Source of the DNA: Desulforamulus putei DSM 12395
GTDB lineage: Bacteria > Bacillota > Desulfotomaculia > Desulfotomaculales > Desulfotomaculaceae
Assembly (NCBI RefSeq): GCF_900129195.1
Contig: NZ_FQUY01000020.1
Span: 1-55,476, forward strand
Length of the DNA: 55,476 nucleotides
Direction of reading: 5' to 3'
The position numbers and the translations under genes are program-made. Under the pieces are notes generated by a model. That model worked only from the letters and a program-made list of their open reading frames with translations. It made no database searches and was not told the DNA's origin. This document shows positions 27,331 to 36,614 of this stretch, piece by piece; the first letter of the stretch is position 1, and every line of letters starts with the position of its first letter.

Positions 27331-28591
27331 AACGATCGGCACTCCTAAACAATAAATTGGCTAACTTCTTGGGATGAGCCTTTTCCAAGTCATCTGGAAT
27401 GCTCTGCCCGTCGGTATAATAGGCGATGGGTAACCCGGTGCGGCTCACTACATTCAGCATGGAGCCCAGTGTTTCGGTTTCATCGGTTTTGGTAAAGATA
27501 AATTTATTGAAATGGGCAATGCGAAAATCCTTGATGGTACGGAACAGATCCCGGTCTTTGGTGCTGGCATTGAGCACCAGGAAAATGTCCTGTTCACCGG
27601 GTATGACCTCCAAAAACCCCTTCAGTTCCAGTACCTGCCCGGTATTTTTGGAAGAACGGCCAACGGTATCAATTAAGAGGTGATCCTTATCGGCATGTTT
27701 CTCAATGGCCTGGCGCAGTTCGGCGGGGGTCATGACCACTTCCACCGGCACGTCAAGGGTTTCCCCATAGACCTTCAGTTGATCGGCACAACCGTAACGA
27801 TAGGTATAAATGGTAATTAAAGCCACTTTTTTCTTTTGCAGCAGTTTAAATCGGGTGGCCAGTTTCGTCAGCGTGGTGGTTTTTCCAACGCCGGGTTGCC
27901 CCACAAAGGTCATAAAACGGGCGTCCTCTTCCCTGCGGTAAGCAGATTTTAAAACCTCGGCAGTTTTGTTGATTAAAGACAACTCAATCATATCATCGGA
28001 CACGTATTCCCTGACTTCCCGCAGGGCCGCCTCCAGCAGGGCCCTGGCTACGCTCTCCTGGATATCCATATCCAGCAGTTTGTCAAGCCAGCGCCGGTAT
28101 ACATGATTGTTTCTGCCACGCAGTTCCATGCCTTTCACCTTCGTTCCAAGGTCTGTTTCCGCCATCTGCAGCAACGCCTCGTCCAGTAAAGGTTGAAAAC
28201 GGGTTTCCGGCAGCTTCACCCGCTCAACCCGCCCGTTAAATGTCTCATAAGAAGGGCTCTGACTTCTCATCAGTTGATAATTTGCATAGTGTGTTTCCTG
28301 AACGGTTGCACTTCTATGCTCCGGCATACCGGGAGATTCCGGCACAATGGCCGGTTCCGGCCGGGACTTTACCCTTGCTCCGGCTTCCGCTGCCGGAGGA
28401 AGTTTTTTCATTTCCGGCACCGGGGCGTCATCCAGCACCGCTGTAACCTCCAGCATCCTGCGGAACCAGCCCAGCCAGCCGGGGCCTTTAATTTTATAAC
28501 TGCTCACAATAACCGCCTCAGGACCCAAATCCTGCTTAATGAGCTGAATGGCTTCTTGCATCTGGCTGACGGTATATTTTTTTATCTTCAA
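27311..28591 (-). CDS. flhF: SRP-type GTPase FlhF
   Basis: 426 residues. The basic N-terminal B domain (MKIKKYTVSQMQEAIQLIKQ) and a Pro-rich linker lead to an N-G GTPase domain. G1 is VGQPGVGKTTTLTKLATRF near residue 220; DTVGRSSKN and FTKTDETETLG supply G3 and G4. It places the flagellar base. A TTG start at 28591 overlaps the flhA stop by four bases and has only a weak ribosome-binding site, so translation is probably coupled to flhA. Confidence 0.95.
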   Translation of the reverse strand: MKIKKYTVSQMQEAIQLIKQDLGPEAVIVSSYKIKGPGWLGWFRRMLEVTAVLDDAPVPEMKKLPPAAEAGARVKSRPEPAIVPESPGMPEHRSATVQETHYANYQLMRSQSPSYETFNGRVERVKLPETRFQPLLDEALLQMAETDLGTKVKGMELRGRNNHVYRRWLDKLLDMDIQESVARALLEAALREVREYVSDDMIELSLINKTAEVLKSAYRREEDARFMTFVGQPGVGKTTTLTKLATRFKLLQKKKVALITIYTYRYGCADQLKVYGETLDVPVEVVMTPAELRQAIEKHADKDHLLIDTVGRSSKNTGQVLELKGFLEVIPGEQDIFLVLNASTKDRDLFRTIKDFRIAHFNKFIFTKTDETETLGSMLNVVSRTGLPIAYYTDGQSIPDDLEKAHPKKLANLLFRSADRYEESES

Positions 28592-30660
28592 TCAATGCTC
28601 ACCGTCCCAATGGCTTCCACTTCTACGTTGGCCGGTATTTCATTTAAGGAGAGCACCGCCAGGTTTGGCAGGTACCTTTCAATTAACCGTCTGAAGGGCA
28701 AACGAACCCTGGGGGAGCAAAGCAATACCGGGTTGGCGCCCCGCATGGTCACATCTTCCACCACAGTATTTAGTTTGTCTAACAGTTTTCTTACCAATTG
28801 CGGCTCCAAAACAGGGTAGGCGCCAAATTGCGTCTGTTGTATCGCATCTTGAATGGTTTGCTCCAGCCTGGGGTGCAACGTAATGACGGACAGTTTCCCC
28901 CGGTCGTCCGTATATCGCTGGCAGATGGTACGGGACAGGCTCTGGCGGGCGCTGTCCGTCAGGTAATCGGGGTCTTTGTTTATTCTGGCGCCGTCTGCCA
29001 GGGCCTCTAAAATCGTTACTAAATCCCGGATGGGAACTCTCTCCTTCAGTAAGTTCTGCAAAACCTTTTGAATCTCACCCAGGGAAAGCATATCCGGCAC
29101 CAGTTCTTCCACCACCGCCGGGTTCTTTTCCTTGACCACGTCAATGAGTTCTTTTACTTCCTGCCGTCCCAGCAGTTCGTGGGCATGCCGCTTGAGGATT
29201 TCCGTCAGGTGGGTCACCAGAACCGTGGAGCAGTCAACCACCGTAAACCCGTTGAGTTCCACAAACTCCCTGTCCTGCCCGGTGACCCACCAGGCGGGCA
29301 GGTTAAAGGTGGGTTCCGTGGTGGGAATGCCGTTAAACTTCAAATCCTGTCCTAGGGGGTCCATGGCCAGGTGGTGGCCCGGCATCAGTTCACCGCTGGC
29401 CACTTCCACGCCGCGGATTTTAATGACATAGGCATTATAAGGCAGCTGCATATTATCCCGGATGCGGATGGGCCGCACCAGAATGCCCATTTCGGAGGCA
29501 CACTGCCGGCGAACGGCCGCCAGTCTCTGGAGCAGGTCGCCGCCCTGTGATTCATCCGTAAGAGAGATTAAATTGTAACCAATTTCAATTTCCAGCGGAT
29601 CAACCTGAAAATAGCTGAAAACATTTTCCGGCTCCCGCTTTTGCATTTTCTGGGCTTGCAGGGCCTGGGCCTGCTGCTCCGACAGGGCTTTCTTCTTTCT
29701 TTCCCTGGTTATGGTTTTGGAGGAATAAAGCAGCACCGCCGCCATAGACAGGATTAAAAGGTTGGGCATGGCCGGGATCAAGCCGATGAGGCCCAGAATA
29801 ATGCCTGCCAGCAGCAGCACTTTAGGAAAGTTTAAAAATTGTTTGGAGATATCCTTACCAAAGGTGCCGTCGGAGGTGGCTCTGGTCACCAGGATACCCG
29901 CAGCCGTAGAAATCAAAAGGGCCGGGATCTGGGCCACCAGCCCGTCACCAATGGTTAATATGGTAAACTTTTTCAAAGCCTCGTCCATGGGCATGCCCAG
30001 TTGGACCACACCAATGACAAAACCGCCTAAAATATTGATCAAAAGAATGACAATCCCGGCAATGGCATCGCCCCGCACAAATTTGCTGGCGCCGTCCATG
30101 GCCCCAAAGAAGTCTGCTTCCCTTTGCAAGCGTTCCCTTCTGGCCCGGGCCTCATCTTCGGTAATCAGACCGGAGTTGAGGTCGGCGTCAATGCTCATCT
30201 GCTTACCCGGCATGGCATCCAGGGTAAACCGGGCGCCCACTTCGGCCACCCGGCCGGAACCGTTGGTAATCACCACAAATTGAATCACGGTGATGATAAT
30301 AAAAACCACTGCGCCGACCACATAGTTGCCGCCAACCACAAACTGGCCAAAGGCTTCAATAACCTTTCCGGCAGCGCCCTCCCCCAGGATCAGGCGGGTA
30401 GAGGAAATATTGAGGGCCAGCCGGTACAACGTGGTCACCAGCAGCAGCGACGGGAAAATGGAAAACTGCAGTGGTTCCGTGGTAAACATGGTGATCAGCA
30501 TAATCACCAGCCCCAGAGACATGCTGAGAATGAGGAAAAAGTCCAGCAGGCCGGGGGGCAGGGGAACAATAATCAGCAGCACAATGCCGATAATCAGGCC
30601 GGCAATGATGAGGTCGCTATACTGTTTTAAATTGGCTGCCAGGGATGTGGGTGCTGCCAC
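28588..30660 (-). CDS. flhA: Flagellar export gate protein FlhA
   Basis: 690 residues. Eight hydrophobic segments occupy the first half. The conserved FHIPEP-type cytoplasmic loop contains KQMSIDADLNSGLITEDEA and ERLQREADFFGAMDGASKFV (about residues 155-195). The large cytoplasmic domain begins near 340 and docks chaperone-substrate complexes. A GTG start at 30660 follows GGAGG. It lies between flhB and flhF. Confidence 0.97.
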   Translation of the reverse strand: MAAPTSLAANLKQYSDLIIAGLIIGIVLLIIVPLPPGLLDFFLILSMSLGLVIMLITMFTTEPLQFSIFPSLLLVTTLYRLALNISSTRLILGEGAAGKVIEAFGQFVVGGNYVVGAVVFIIITVIQFVVITNGSGRVAEVGARFTLDAMPGKQMSIDADLNSGLITEDEARARRERLQREADFFGAMDGASKFVRGDAIAGIVILLINILGGFVIGVVQLGMPMDEALKKFTILTIGDGLVAQIPALLISTAAGILVTRATSDGTFGKDISKQFLNFPKVLLLAGIILGLIGLIPAMPNLLILSMAAVLLYSSKTITRERKKKALSEQQAQALQAQKMQKREPENVFSYFQVDPLEIEIGYNLISLTDESQGGDLLQRLAAVRRQCASEMGILVRPIRIRDNMQLPYNAYVIKIRGVEVASGELMPGHHLAMDPLGQDLKFNGIPTTEPTFNLPAWWVTGQDREFVELNGFTVVDCSTVLVTHLTEILKRHAHELLGRQEVKELIDVVKEKNPAVVEELVPDMLSLGEIQKVLQNLLKERVPIRDLVTILEALADGARINKDPDYLTDSARQSLSRTICQRYTDDRGKLSVITLHPRLEQTIQDAIQQTQFGAYPVLEPQLVRKLLDKLNTVVEDVTMRGANPVLLCSPRVRLPFRRLIERYLPNLAVLSLNEIPANVEVEAIGTVSID

Positions 30661-30678
30661 TTATCGCCAACCTCCAAT

Positions 30679-31743
30679 CTACATTCCCTTCCGGTTCTTT
30701 AACCGGTAGACCATGGCCAGTATTTCCGCCACGGCCTGGTACATTTCCACAGGAATGGCCTGCCCAAGCTCCACATTGGTATACAGCAATCGGGCCACCT
30801 CGACGTTTTCAATCACAGGTACCTTATGTTCCTTGGCAATTTCCCTGATCTGTTTGGCCAGCCGGTCTGTTCCCTTGGCCACCACAACGGGGGCCTCCAT
30901 GGGCGGTTCATACTTTAAGGCCACCGCATAGTGGGTGGGGTTGGTAACAACCACCGTGGCCCGGGGCACTTCCTTGCGGACCAAATTCATCAACAACTGG
31001 CGCTGGCGCCTGCGCAGCCAGCCCTTGATTTGCGGGTCTCCTTCTGTCTGCTTGTATTCCTCTTTAACTTCCTGTTTGGTCATCCGCATTTGCTTTTGAA
31101 AGGCATACCGCTGATAGATTAAATCCAGCAGAGCAATGCCCAAGTAAACCGCAGCTCCCCACAACATCACTTTAAGGGCTACGGTAAGCACTTGATTCAG
31201 CATGGTTTGCGGGGGGGAGTGGAAAATGGCCAGCAGGTTGGCCAGTTCGCCCATCACCGCCGCGTAAACCGCCCATCCCACAACAAGGATCTTTAACAGT
31301 GACTTGACCAGTTCAAACAGGGCGCGGCCGCTGAATATGTTTTTAAAACCGGTGAGCGGATTCAGCTTATCCAACCTGGGCTTAACGGCCTCCGGGGCAA
31401 ACAAAAAGCCAATCTGCGCCATATTGGCCCCTAAGGCCACCGCCACCAGCACCATAAAAAAGGGAATGAACACTGAAAAAAAGTTAATGGTAAAATCCAT
31501 AAGCAGTTGGACTAGATAACTGTCCGGCTGCCGCTGGTGTACAAAACTATTAAAGTATGTATAAAAATATTTCCGGGTTTGGCTAATCAGACTGTCTTTG
31601 GACAAAAGCGCAAAGAGACCGGCCACCAGCAGCAGGATCGCCCCGTTCAGGTCTGCACTTTTCGGCACCTGACCTTTCCGCCTGGCTTCCTGCAATCGCC
31701 TGGGCGTCGCCTGTTCGGTTTTTTCCTGAGAACCTTCTGGCAT
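30679..31743 (-). CDS. flhB: Flagellar export specificity switch protein FlhB
   Basis: 354 residues. A basic N-terminus (EKTEQATPRRLQEARRKGQV) precedes four membrane segments. The autocleavage site NPTH lies in VVVTNPTHYAVALKYEP (about residue 265). Cleavage switches export from hook to filament subunits. The ATG overlaps the fliR stop (TGATG). Confidence 0.97.
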   Translation of the reverse strand: MPEGSQEKTEQATPRRLQEARRKGQVPKSADLNGAILLLVAGLFALLSKDSLISQTRKYFYTYFNSFVHQRQPDSYLVQLLMDFTINFFSVFIPFFMVLVAVALGANMAQIGFLFAPEAVKPRLDKLNPLTGFKNIFSGRALFELVKSLLKILVVGWAVYAAVMGELANLLAIFHSPPQTMLNQVLTVALKVMLWGAAVYLGIALLDLIYQRYAFQKQMRMTKQEVKEEYKQTEGDPQIKGWLRRRQRQLLMNLVRKEVPRATVVVTNPTHYAVALKYEPPMEAPVVVAKGTDRLAKQIREIAKEHKVPVIENVEVARLLYTNVELGQAIPVEMYQAVAEILAMVYRLKNRKGM

Positions 31744-32510
31744 CAGGCCAACCCCTTCATGAGAAGTAAAAGATCCTTTTGTAAGGTATCAAACATATAT
31801 TTAAAAAGGGAGGTCAAAGCCGGTAACAGGATGGCCAACGCCGAGACCCCCACCGCAATTTTCAAAGGAAAACCCAGTTGGAAAATGTTTAACTGGGGCG
31901 CTGTTTTTCCGATCAAACCCATGGCCAAGTCGGTGATTACCAAAACGGCCACCACCGGCGCGCAAATTTGCACCGCCAGGGCAAAGGTATCGGTAAAAAT
32001 CCGGATGATTAACAGAGTGACTTGCCCGTTAATCCCCGCCGCCGTTAACGGCACCAGTTCGTAGCTTTTCACCAGCGCTCTGATCAGGGCATGGTGCCCG
32101 TCCACATTCATGAATAAAACCAGCGTCATAAAGAAGAGAAACCGGGAAAGCAGTGTATTCATACTGCCGCTCAGGGGGTCCATCACCGCCGCCATGGCAA
32201 AACCGATTTGAAAATCCAACAGCTGCCCGGCAATCCTTATTGCGTTAAAAACAAAGGTACATACCAGTCCCAGGGCCAGCCCGACCCCCGCCTCACTGAG
32301 CGCTGCCACGGCAAACCCCCACGTCCCGCCGGGAAACTCCGGAGAAGGCGGCATTACCATGGGAGTTACCAGCGCTGCCAGGATAAAGGAAAGCCCGGCC
32401 TTCACCAGGGGAGGAATCCCCGGCACGGCATAAAGGGGGCAGGAAAAAACAAAGGAAGCCATCCGTATCAATACCAGAAAGAAAACCGTGATTAAATCAA
32501 AATTCAGCAC
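31743..32510 (-). CDS. fliR: Flagellar export gate protein FliR
   Basis: 255 residues, polytopic (about six segments). The N-terminal part has RMASFVFSCPLYAVPGIPPLVKAG, typical of FliR. The GTG at 32510 is preferred because AGGAG is eight bases upstream; a GTG at 32519 lies inside that ribosome-binding site. It forms the export gate with FliP and FliQ. Confidence 0.95.
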   Translation of the reverse strand: MLNFDLITVFFLVLIRMASFVFSCPLYAVPGIPPLVKAGLSFILAALVTPMVMPPSPEFPGGTWGFAVAALSEAGVGLALGLVCTFVFNAIRIAGQLLDFQIGFAMAAVMDPLSGSMNTLLSRFLFFMTLVLFMNVDGHHALIRALVKSYELVPLTAAGINGQVTLLIIRIFTDTFALAVQICAPVVAVLVITDLAMGLIGKTAPQLNIFQLGFPLKIAVGVSALAILLPALTSLFKYMFDTLQKDLLLLMKGLA

Positions 32511-32521
32511 TTCCTGCACTC

Positions 32522-32791
32522 CTAGCGGACCAGATTGGGAATTTGCTCATATAACCGGGTGGTAAACTTAACAGCAATATTTAAAAGCCACCCGGCGGCC
32601 ACAATTAAAGTTACAAAGACCGCCACCATTTTGGGCACAAAGGACAGGGTTTGCTCCTGAACCTGGGTGGTGGCCTGCAGGATCCCGATGATCAGTCCCA
32701 CCAGCATAGCTATTCCCAGAGCGGGGAGGGAAAGAATTACCACCATCATTAAGGCTTCCCGAGCCAGGTGCAATACGTATGTTTGAGTCAC
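32522..32791 (-). CDS. fliQ: Flagellar export gate protein FliQ
   Basis: 89 residues with two membrane helices separated by a short polar turn (ATTQVQEQTLSFVPK), the classical FliQ layout. A GTG start follows GGAGGGC. It lies 11 bases after fliP. Confidence 0.96.
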   Translation of the reverse strand: MTQTYVLHLAREALMMVVILSLPALGIAMLVGLIIGILQATTQVQEQTLSFVPKMVAVFVTLIVAAGWLLNIAVKFTTRLYEQIPNLVR

Positions 32792-32802
32792 AACAAGCCC
32801 TC

Positions 32803-33591
32803 CTACCTAAAGCTCTCCACCAGGGATTTAACCACCAGGTACCAGCCGTCCACCATCACAAACAACAGCAATTTAAAGGGCAATGCCACCATCACCGGCG
32901 GCAGCATAAACATCCCCATGGACATCAGGATGCTGGCCACCACCAGGTCAATAACCAGAAACGGTACGAATAGAATAAAACCAATTTGAAAGGCCGTCTT
33001 CAGCTCGCTGATCACAAAGGCAGGCACCAAAACAGACATGGGAACTTCTTGAATATTTTGGGGCTTGTCCATCTTGGCCACACTGAGGAACAAGCCCAGG
33101 TCCTTTTCCCGGGTTTGCCTGGACATAAAGTTTCTCAGTGGTTCCGCCGCTTTATCCATGGCCTGTTCATAGGTCAGTTGATTGGCTAAATAAGGTTGTA
33201 TGGCATTCCTGTTAATATCCTGGTACACAGGAGACATGATAAAGATGGTAAGAAAGAGGGCCAAACCGATCAACACCTGGTTGGGCGGTGTCTGTTGGGT
33301 GCCCAGGGCGCTGCGTAAAAAGGAAAGCACCACAATAATCCGCGTAAAGGAAGTCAACATCATTAAAAATGCAGGGACCAGCGACAGCAGGGTTAAAAAG
33401 ATTAACAGTTTGACACTGTCAACCACCTGCTGGGGTTGGCTGGCTGTCTCTACATTTAAGTTAATATTGGGTATCGGAATCAAGGGTTCAGCTGCAACCC
33501 CAGACGGTAGCATAAACAGAAACAATGCTGTCAAAACAATTAAGATAAACCTGCTACTTTTTTTCCTCCTGATCACGTTCCGGACACCCAC
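32803..33591 (-). CDS. fliP: Flagellar export gate protein FliP
   Basis: 262 residues. A signal peptide (FILIVLTALFLFMLPSGVAA) is followed by LSLVPAFLMMLTSFTRIIVV and LRSALGTQQTPPNQVL, the FliP signatures, and then further membrane segments. A GTG start at 33591 overlaps the fliO end by 38 bases, with AAGGAG upstream. Confidence 0.96.
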   Translation of the reverse strand: MGVRNVIRRKKSSRFILIVLTALFLFMLPSGVAAEPLIPIPNINLNVETASQPQQVVDSVKLLIFLTLLSLVPAFLMMLTSFTRIIVVLSFLRSALGTQQTPPNQVLIGLALFLTIFIMSPVYQDINRNAIQPYLANQLTYEQAMDKAAEPLRNFMSRQTREKDLGLFLSVAKMDKPQNIQEVPMSVLVPAFVISELKTAFQIGFILFVPFLVIDLVVASILMSMGMFMLPPVMVALPFKLLLFVMVDGWYLVVKSLVESFR

Positions 33592-33976
33592 TCCCGCTCC
33601 TTCCCTGCCGGCGCAGCCCGGACAGGTATTGTTGTGATAACTTTATCTGTTGGGACAAAATTTCTCTAAAATCCGTCACCGGCCCGGGACCTGCGCCCGG
33701 GCCGGAAACCGGTTCCGGTAAAGAGTCAAATTCTTTTAACAATGAAATGCTGTTTTCCTGGAAAGCCACCAAATAATAGCGTCCTCCCAGTTCCACCAGG
33801 GTCAGCCCGCCCTTGGACCCCAGGGGTAAATGCTCCACAATCCTCATATGCCGGGCCCCGGCGGTAAACCCCCTGCTCCGGGCCAACCCGTATTTGATGG
33901 TAAAGTAGGCCAGCACAAGGACCAGCGGCAGCAGCGTTATCAATTTGATGAACAACCAGAGGGTTTCGCTATCCAT
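33554..33976 (-). CDS. fliO: Flagellar biosynthesis protein FliO (FliZ of Bacillus)
   Basis: 140 residues. One N-terminal membrane helix (LWLFIKLITLLPLVLVLAYF) is followed by a small cytoplasmic beta domain with MRIVEHLPLGSKGGLTLVELGG, typical of FliO. The charged tail is not conserved. It scaffolds assembly of FliP. TAATG overlap with fliN. Confidence 0.92.
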   Translation of the reverse strand: MDSETLWLFIKLITLLPLVLVLAYFTIKYGLARSRGFTAGARHMRIVEHLPLGSKGGLTLVELGGRYYLVAFQENSISLLKEFDSLPEPVSGPGAGPGPVTDFREILSQQIKLSQQYLSGLRRQGRSGSGCPERDQEEKK

Positions 33977-34365
33977 TACTCACTCTCTCGCCTGATATTT
34001 TTAGGGGGGAGGATTTTATTGATCCTTACCGCAAAGTTATCGTTAACAACAATTATTTCCCCCAGGGCTGTTTTTTTCTCGTTCAAGTAAATATGAATGG
34101 CATCACCGGCGGATTTCTCAAGGTCAATGACGGAGCCAACATCCAGATTCAGCACCTCGCGGAATTTCATGATTTTTTCTCCCAGTTCAGCGCTGATGGT
34201 AACCTTAACATCCTCAATATGAGCCAAACCGGTTTTTATGGCTCTCCCCTGTTGTTGTAAGGAATCCAGAGGAGGAAAGCGGACCTTTTTTACGGCCGCT
34301 TCCCCCCTGCTCTGTGTTCCGTCCAGCTCACTCAGAAACTGTTCTATTTCTTTTTCCGTCATCAT
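33976..34365 (-). CDS. fliN: Flagellar motor switch protein FliN (single SpoA domain)
   Basis: 129 residues. A short N-terminal helix (TEKEIEQFLSEL) and linker are followed by a SpoA domain: VKVTISAELGEKIMKFREVLNLDVGSVIDLE, then IVVNDNFAVRINKI. It lies between fliL and fliO, where Bacillus has fliM-fliY-cheY. The window also carries FliY, which ends in another FliN domain, so there are two FliN-type proteins. Confidence 0.92.
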   Translation of the reverse strand: MMTEKEIEQFLSELDGTQSRGEAAVKKVRFPPLDSLQQQGRAIKTGLAHIEDVKVTISAELGEKIMKFREVLNLDVGSVIDLEKSAGDAIHIYLNEKKTALGEIIVVNDNFAVRINKILPPKNIRRESE

Positions 34366-34378
34366 GATTCAATCACCC

Positions 34379-34855
34379 TTACTGAGTGAGATATTCCGAA
34401 AAGTAAACCCGGTGAATCTGGCCCTGGTGGAGATTCTTGTTAATCTCTGTTTTTAACTCTTCTGCCACTTTATCAATGCTGTCCGGCGGCTGCACATCCG
34501 CCAGTTTCTTTTTACGGATGACCCGAATGATACAGTCTTGCAGAACTACTTTGTTCTTGGAGAGTTCCTCGCCCAGCTTTTTGTTTTCCTTACTTTCTTC
34601 GTATTCCAGCACCGGGGTGAGTCGCATAAAATTGCTGCCACCGGGATCAGCAAGGTTCACCAGCAGGCTGCCCATACTGAAGGTAACCAGTTTTTCAGGG
34701 TCCGGGCCTGATTTTTTCTCACTGGCGAGGGTACTTTTCAAGTAGATATAGCCCCCTACACCCAGACCGGCTAAGAAGAGGAGAATGATTAAAATAATCA
34801 GCAAGGTCTTTACGGTAAAGAATTTCTTCTTTTGCACCTGCGGTGCTGCCGCCAC
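34379..34855 (-). CDS. fliL: Flagellar basal body-associated protein FliL
   Basis: 158 residues. A short cytoplasmic N-terminus and one membrane helix (TLLIILIILLFLAGLGVGGY, about residues 15-35) are followed by an extracytoplasmic stomatin-like domain ending in HRVYFSEYLTQ, the FliL hallmark. A GTG start follows AAGGGTGAG. Only 51 bases separate it from flgE, so no flbD/swrD gene fits between them. Confidence 0.93.
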   Translation of the reverse strand: MAAAPQVQKKKFFTVKTLLIILIILLFLAGLGVGGYIYLKSTLASEKKSGPDPEKLVTFSMGSLLVNLADPGGSNFMRLTPVLEYEESKENKKLGEELSKNKVVLQDCIIRVIRKKKLADVQPPDSIDKVAEELKTEINKNLHQGQIHRVYFSEYLTQ

Positions 34856-34906
34856 TTTTTACTCACCCTTTACATGTTAGGATTTGTCCGCTAACTATTT
34901 ATACTA

Positions 34907-35698
34907 CTATCGTTTGAGCTGGATAAGTTCCTCCAGCAGCGTGTCAGAAACCGTGATGACCCTAGCGTTGGCCTGATAACCGCGCTGGGTGGTGATCATG
35001 TTGGTAAATTCTTCGGTTAAGTCAACGTTGGACATTTCCAGGTAGCCTGACTCAATGGTACTGCTGCTGCCCGGGTTAGCAAGTGTGCCGCCGGTGGAGC
35101 CAGATTCTGGAGTTTCAATATATAAGTTACCCCCTTGTTTCTTTAATCCACCGGGGTTAGGAAAAATTGCTAAGCCAATTGCGCTAGTTGGACTGATATC
35201 AGCTCCGGTATCGTCTTTTATAGTAATGGTTCCATTTTTAGCTATGTTAAGTGAAGCGATATAATTGGGAGGTGTGGGCATACTGATTTGGATGGGAGCC
35301 TCTGCGGTGTCGCATAATTTTAATCCTTGCGAGTTTACCAGGTAGCCGTCTTTGTCAATGAAGAAAACACCCTCCCTGGTATAGTACTTTTGCCCGGCGT
35401 CATCTTGCAATTCAAAAAAACCATCGCCCTGGATGGCTAGGTCAAGGGGCCTGCCAGTGCTCTGTAAGGGACCCTGGGTAAAGTTATTATTTACACTTCC
35501 TACTTTCACTCCGGTACCTACTTGGACTTGACCCAATACCGGGTTGGTGCCAATAAATTGACTTAAAGAATCTTGAAAATTAGCCCGTGATGATTTATAA
35601 CCCGTTGTATTTACATTGGCTATGTTATTGCCAACCACATCCATGCGGGTTTGGTGGTTGCGCATGCCCGATACACCAGCATATAAAGAACGAATCAT
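34907..35698 (-). CDS. flgE: Flagellar hook protein FlgE
   Basis: 263 residues from the ATG at 35698 (AAGGAGG 11 bases upstream). It begins MIRSLYAGVSGMRNHQTRMD and has VVGNNIANVNTTGYKSSRANF, then LDLAIQGDGFFEL. The C-terminus is EEFTNMITTQRGYQANARVI. Length and position after flgD match the short Bacillus-type hook protein rather than the 400-residue enterobacterial form. Confidence 0.88.
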   Translation of the reverse strand: MIRSLYAGVSGMRNHQTRMDVVGNNIANVNTTGYKSSRANFQDSLSQFIGTNPVLGQVQVGTGVKVGSVNNNFTQGPLQSTGRPLDLAIQGDGFFELQDDAGQKYYTREGVFFIDKDGYLVNSQGLKLCDTAEAPIQISMPTPPNYIASLNIAKNGTITIKDDTGADISPTSAIGLAIFPNPGGLKKQGGNLYIETPESGSTGGTLANPGSSSTIESGYLEMSNVDLTEEFTNMITTQRGYQANARVITVSDTLLEELIQLKR

Positions 35699-35783
35699 TT
35701 TGCCCATTTCCTCCTTTTTATTATTTCCCACCTCTGTCGGTCAGTGGGTAGGGCAGCTTCCTTACGGGCCAGCTGCGTAAAAC

Positions 35784-36191
35784 TTACTTAATAATGACCG
35801 CACTGTCAATATTGGTAAATACATGTTCTTCCATGCTCTTGCCATCCATTGCGGTAACTATAGTACGGTTCGTAATATTGGTTATCAACGCCATGTCACG
35901 GTACAGTATCAGTGAATCCCGGGACCCTTTGGCGGCAGCCTTTTGTACAGCGTTGCTTATCTTAGTAAAATCTTCCTGTGAGAGAAAAATACTTCTTTCC
36001 TGAAGCCTTTTCTCTGCATGAGCTGATAGTTTAACTCCCTGTGGTCGGCCTAATTCTTGCTGTAACAGTTCGTTGAAAGAACAATTATAATGTTGATTAG
36101 CTCGCTCCTGTTTTCTTATCTGAGTTTGGTTTAACTGTTGCGATATTCTCCTGCTACCAGTAGGTGCCGCCGGGTAATTATTTAGACTCAT
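35784..36191 (-). CDS. Flagellar operon protein, TIGR02530-like
   Basis: 135 residues. The conserved part is VKLSAHAEKRLQERSIFLS followed by a domain ending in TIVTAMDGKSMEEHVFTNID. Members of this small family are typically found between flgD and flgE in Bacillota; their role is unknown, perhaps hook assembly. The start overlaps the flgD stop by 14 bases. Function unassigned. Confidence 0.82.
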   Translation of the reverse strand: MSLNNYPAAPTGSRRISQQLNQTQIRKQERANQHYNCSFNELLQQELGRPQGVKLSAHAEKRLQERSIFLSQEDFTKISNAVQKAAAKGSRDSLILYRDMALITNITNRTIVTAMDGKSMEEHVFTNIDSAVIIK

Positions 36192-36600
36192 CAGGTGTAC
36201 CCCTTTCTACGGCAGTAACCTGTTCTAAGGTGTAGGGATTCCCAGCCACCCAGATCTTGACGCCATTTTCACCCATGGTGGCTTTTTCTACGGTTCCCGT
36301 CAACAGCTGTTCGCCATTTTGCAAGGTTACTTTAAAGCCAATCAAAAAGGACGCCTGGTTAAATTGTTGCAATGTATATAATTTTTCTATATTAGTGTTC
36401 AAATTGGTCATTTGTTCTAAAGATGTAAATTGAGCCATTTGCTCGATAAACTTGCTGTTATCCATAGCATTGGTGGGATCCTGGTACCTCAGTTGAGCAA
36501 CCATAATTTGCAAAAAAGCATTTTTATCCAGCGTTTTAACAGGATCCCTTAGCTTTTTATCAGTGTAATAAAGAGTGTTATTGGTCTGATTAACTTCCAT
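36178..36600 (-). CDS. flgD: Flagellar hook capping protein FlgD
   Basis: 140 residues. The N-terminal export region and DKNAFLQIMVAQLRYQDPTNAMDNSKFIEQMAQ are diagnostic. Only the conserved core is present; the Tudor/Fn3 domains of enteric FlgD are absent, as is usual in short Bacillota forms. It should act as the scaffold on the growing hook. Confidence 0.94.
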   Translation of the reverse strand: MEVNQTNNTLYYTDKKLRDPVKTLDKNAFLQIMVAQLRYQDPTNAMDNSKFIEQMAQFTSLEQMTNLNTNIEKLYTLQQFNQASFLIGFKVTLQNGEQLLTGTVEKATMGENGVKIWVAGNPYTLEQVTAVERGTPDESK

Positions 36601-36614
36601 GGCCTTCTCCCCCC

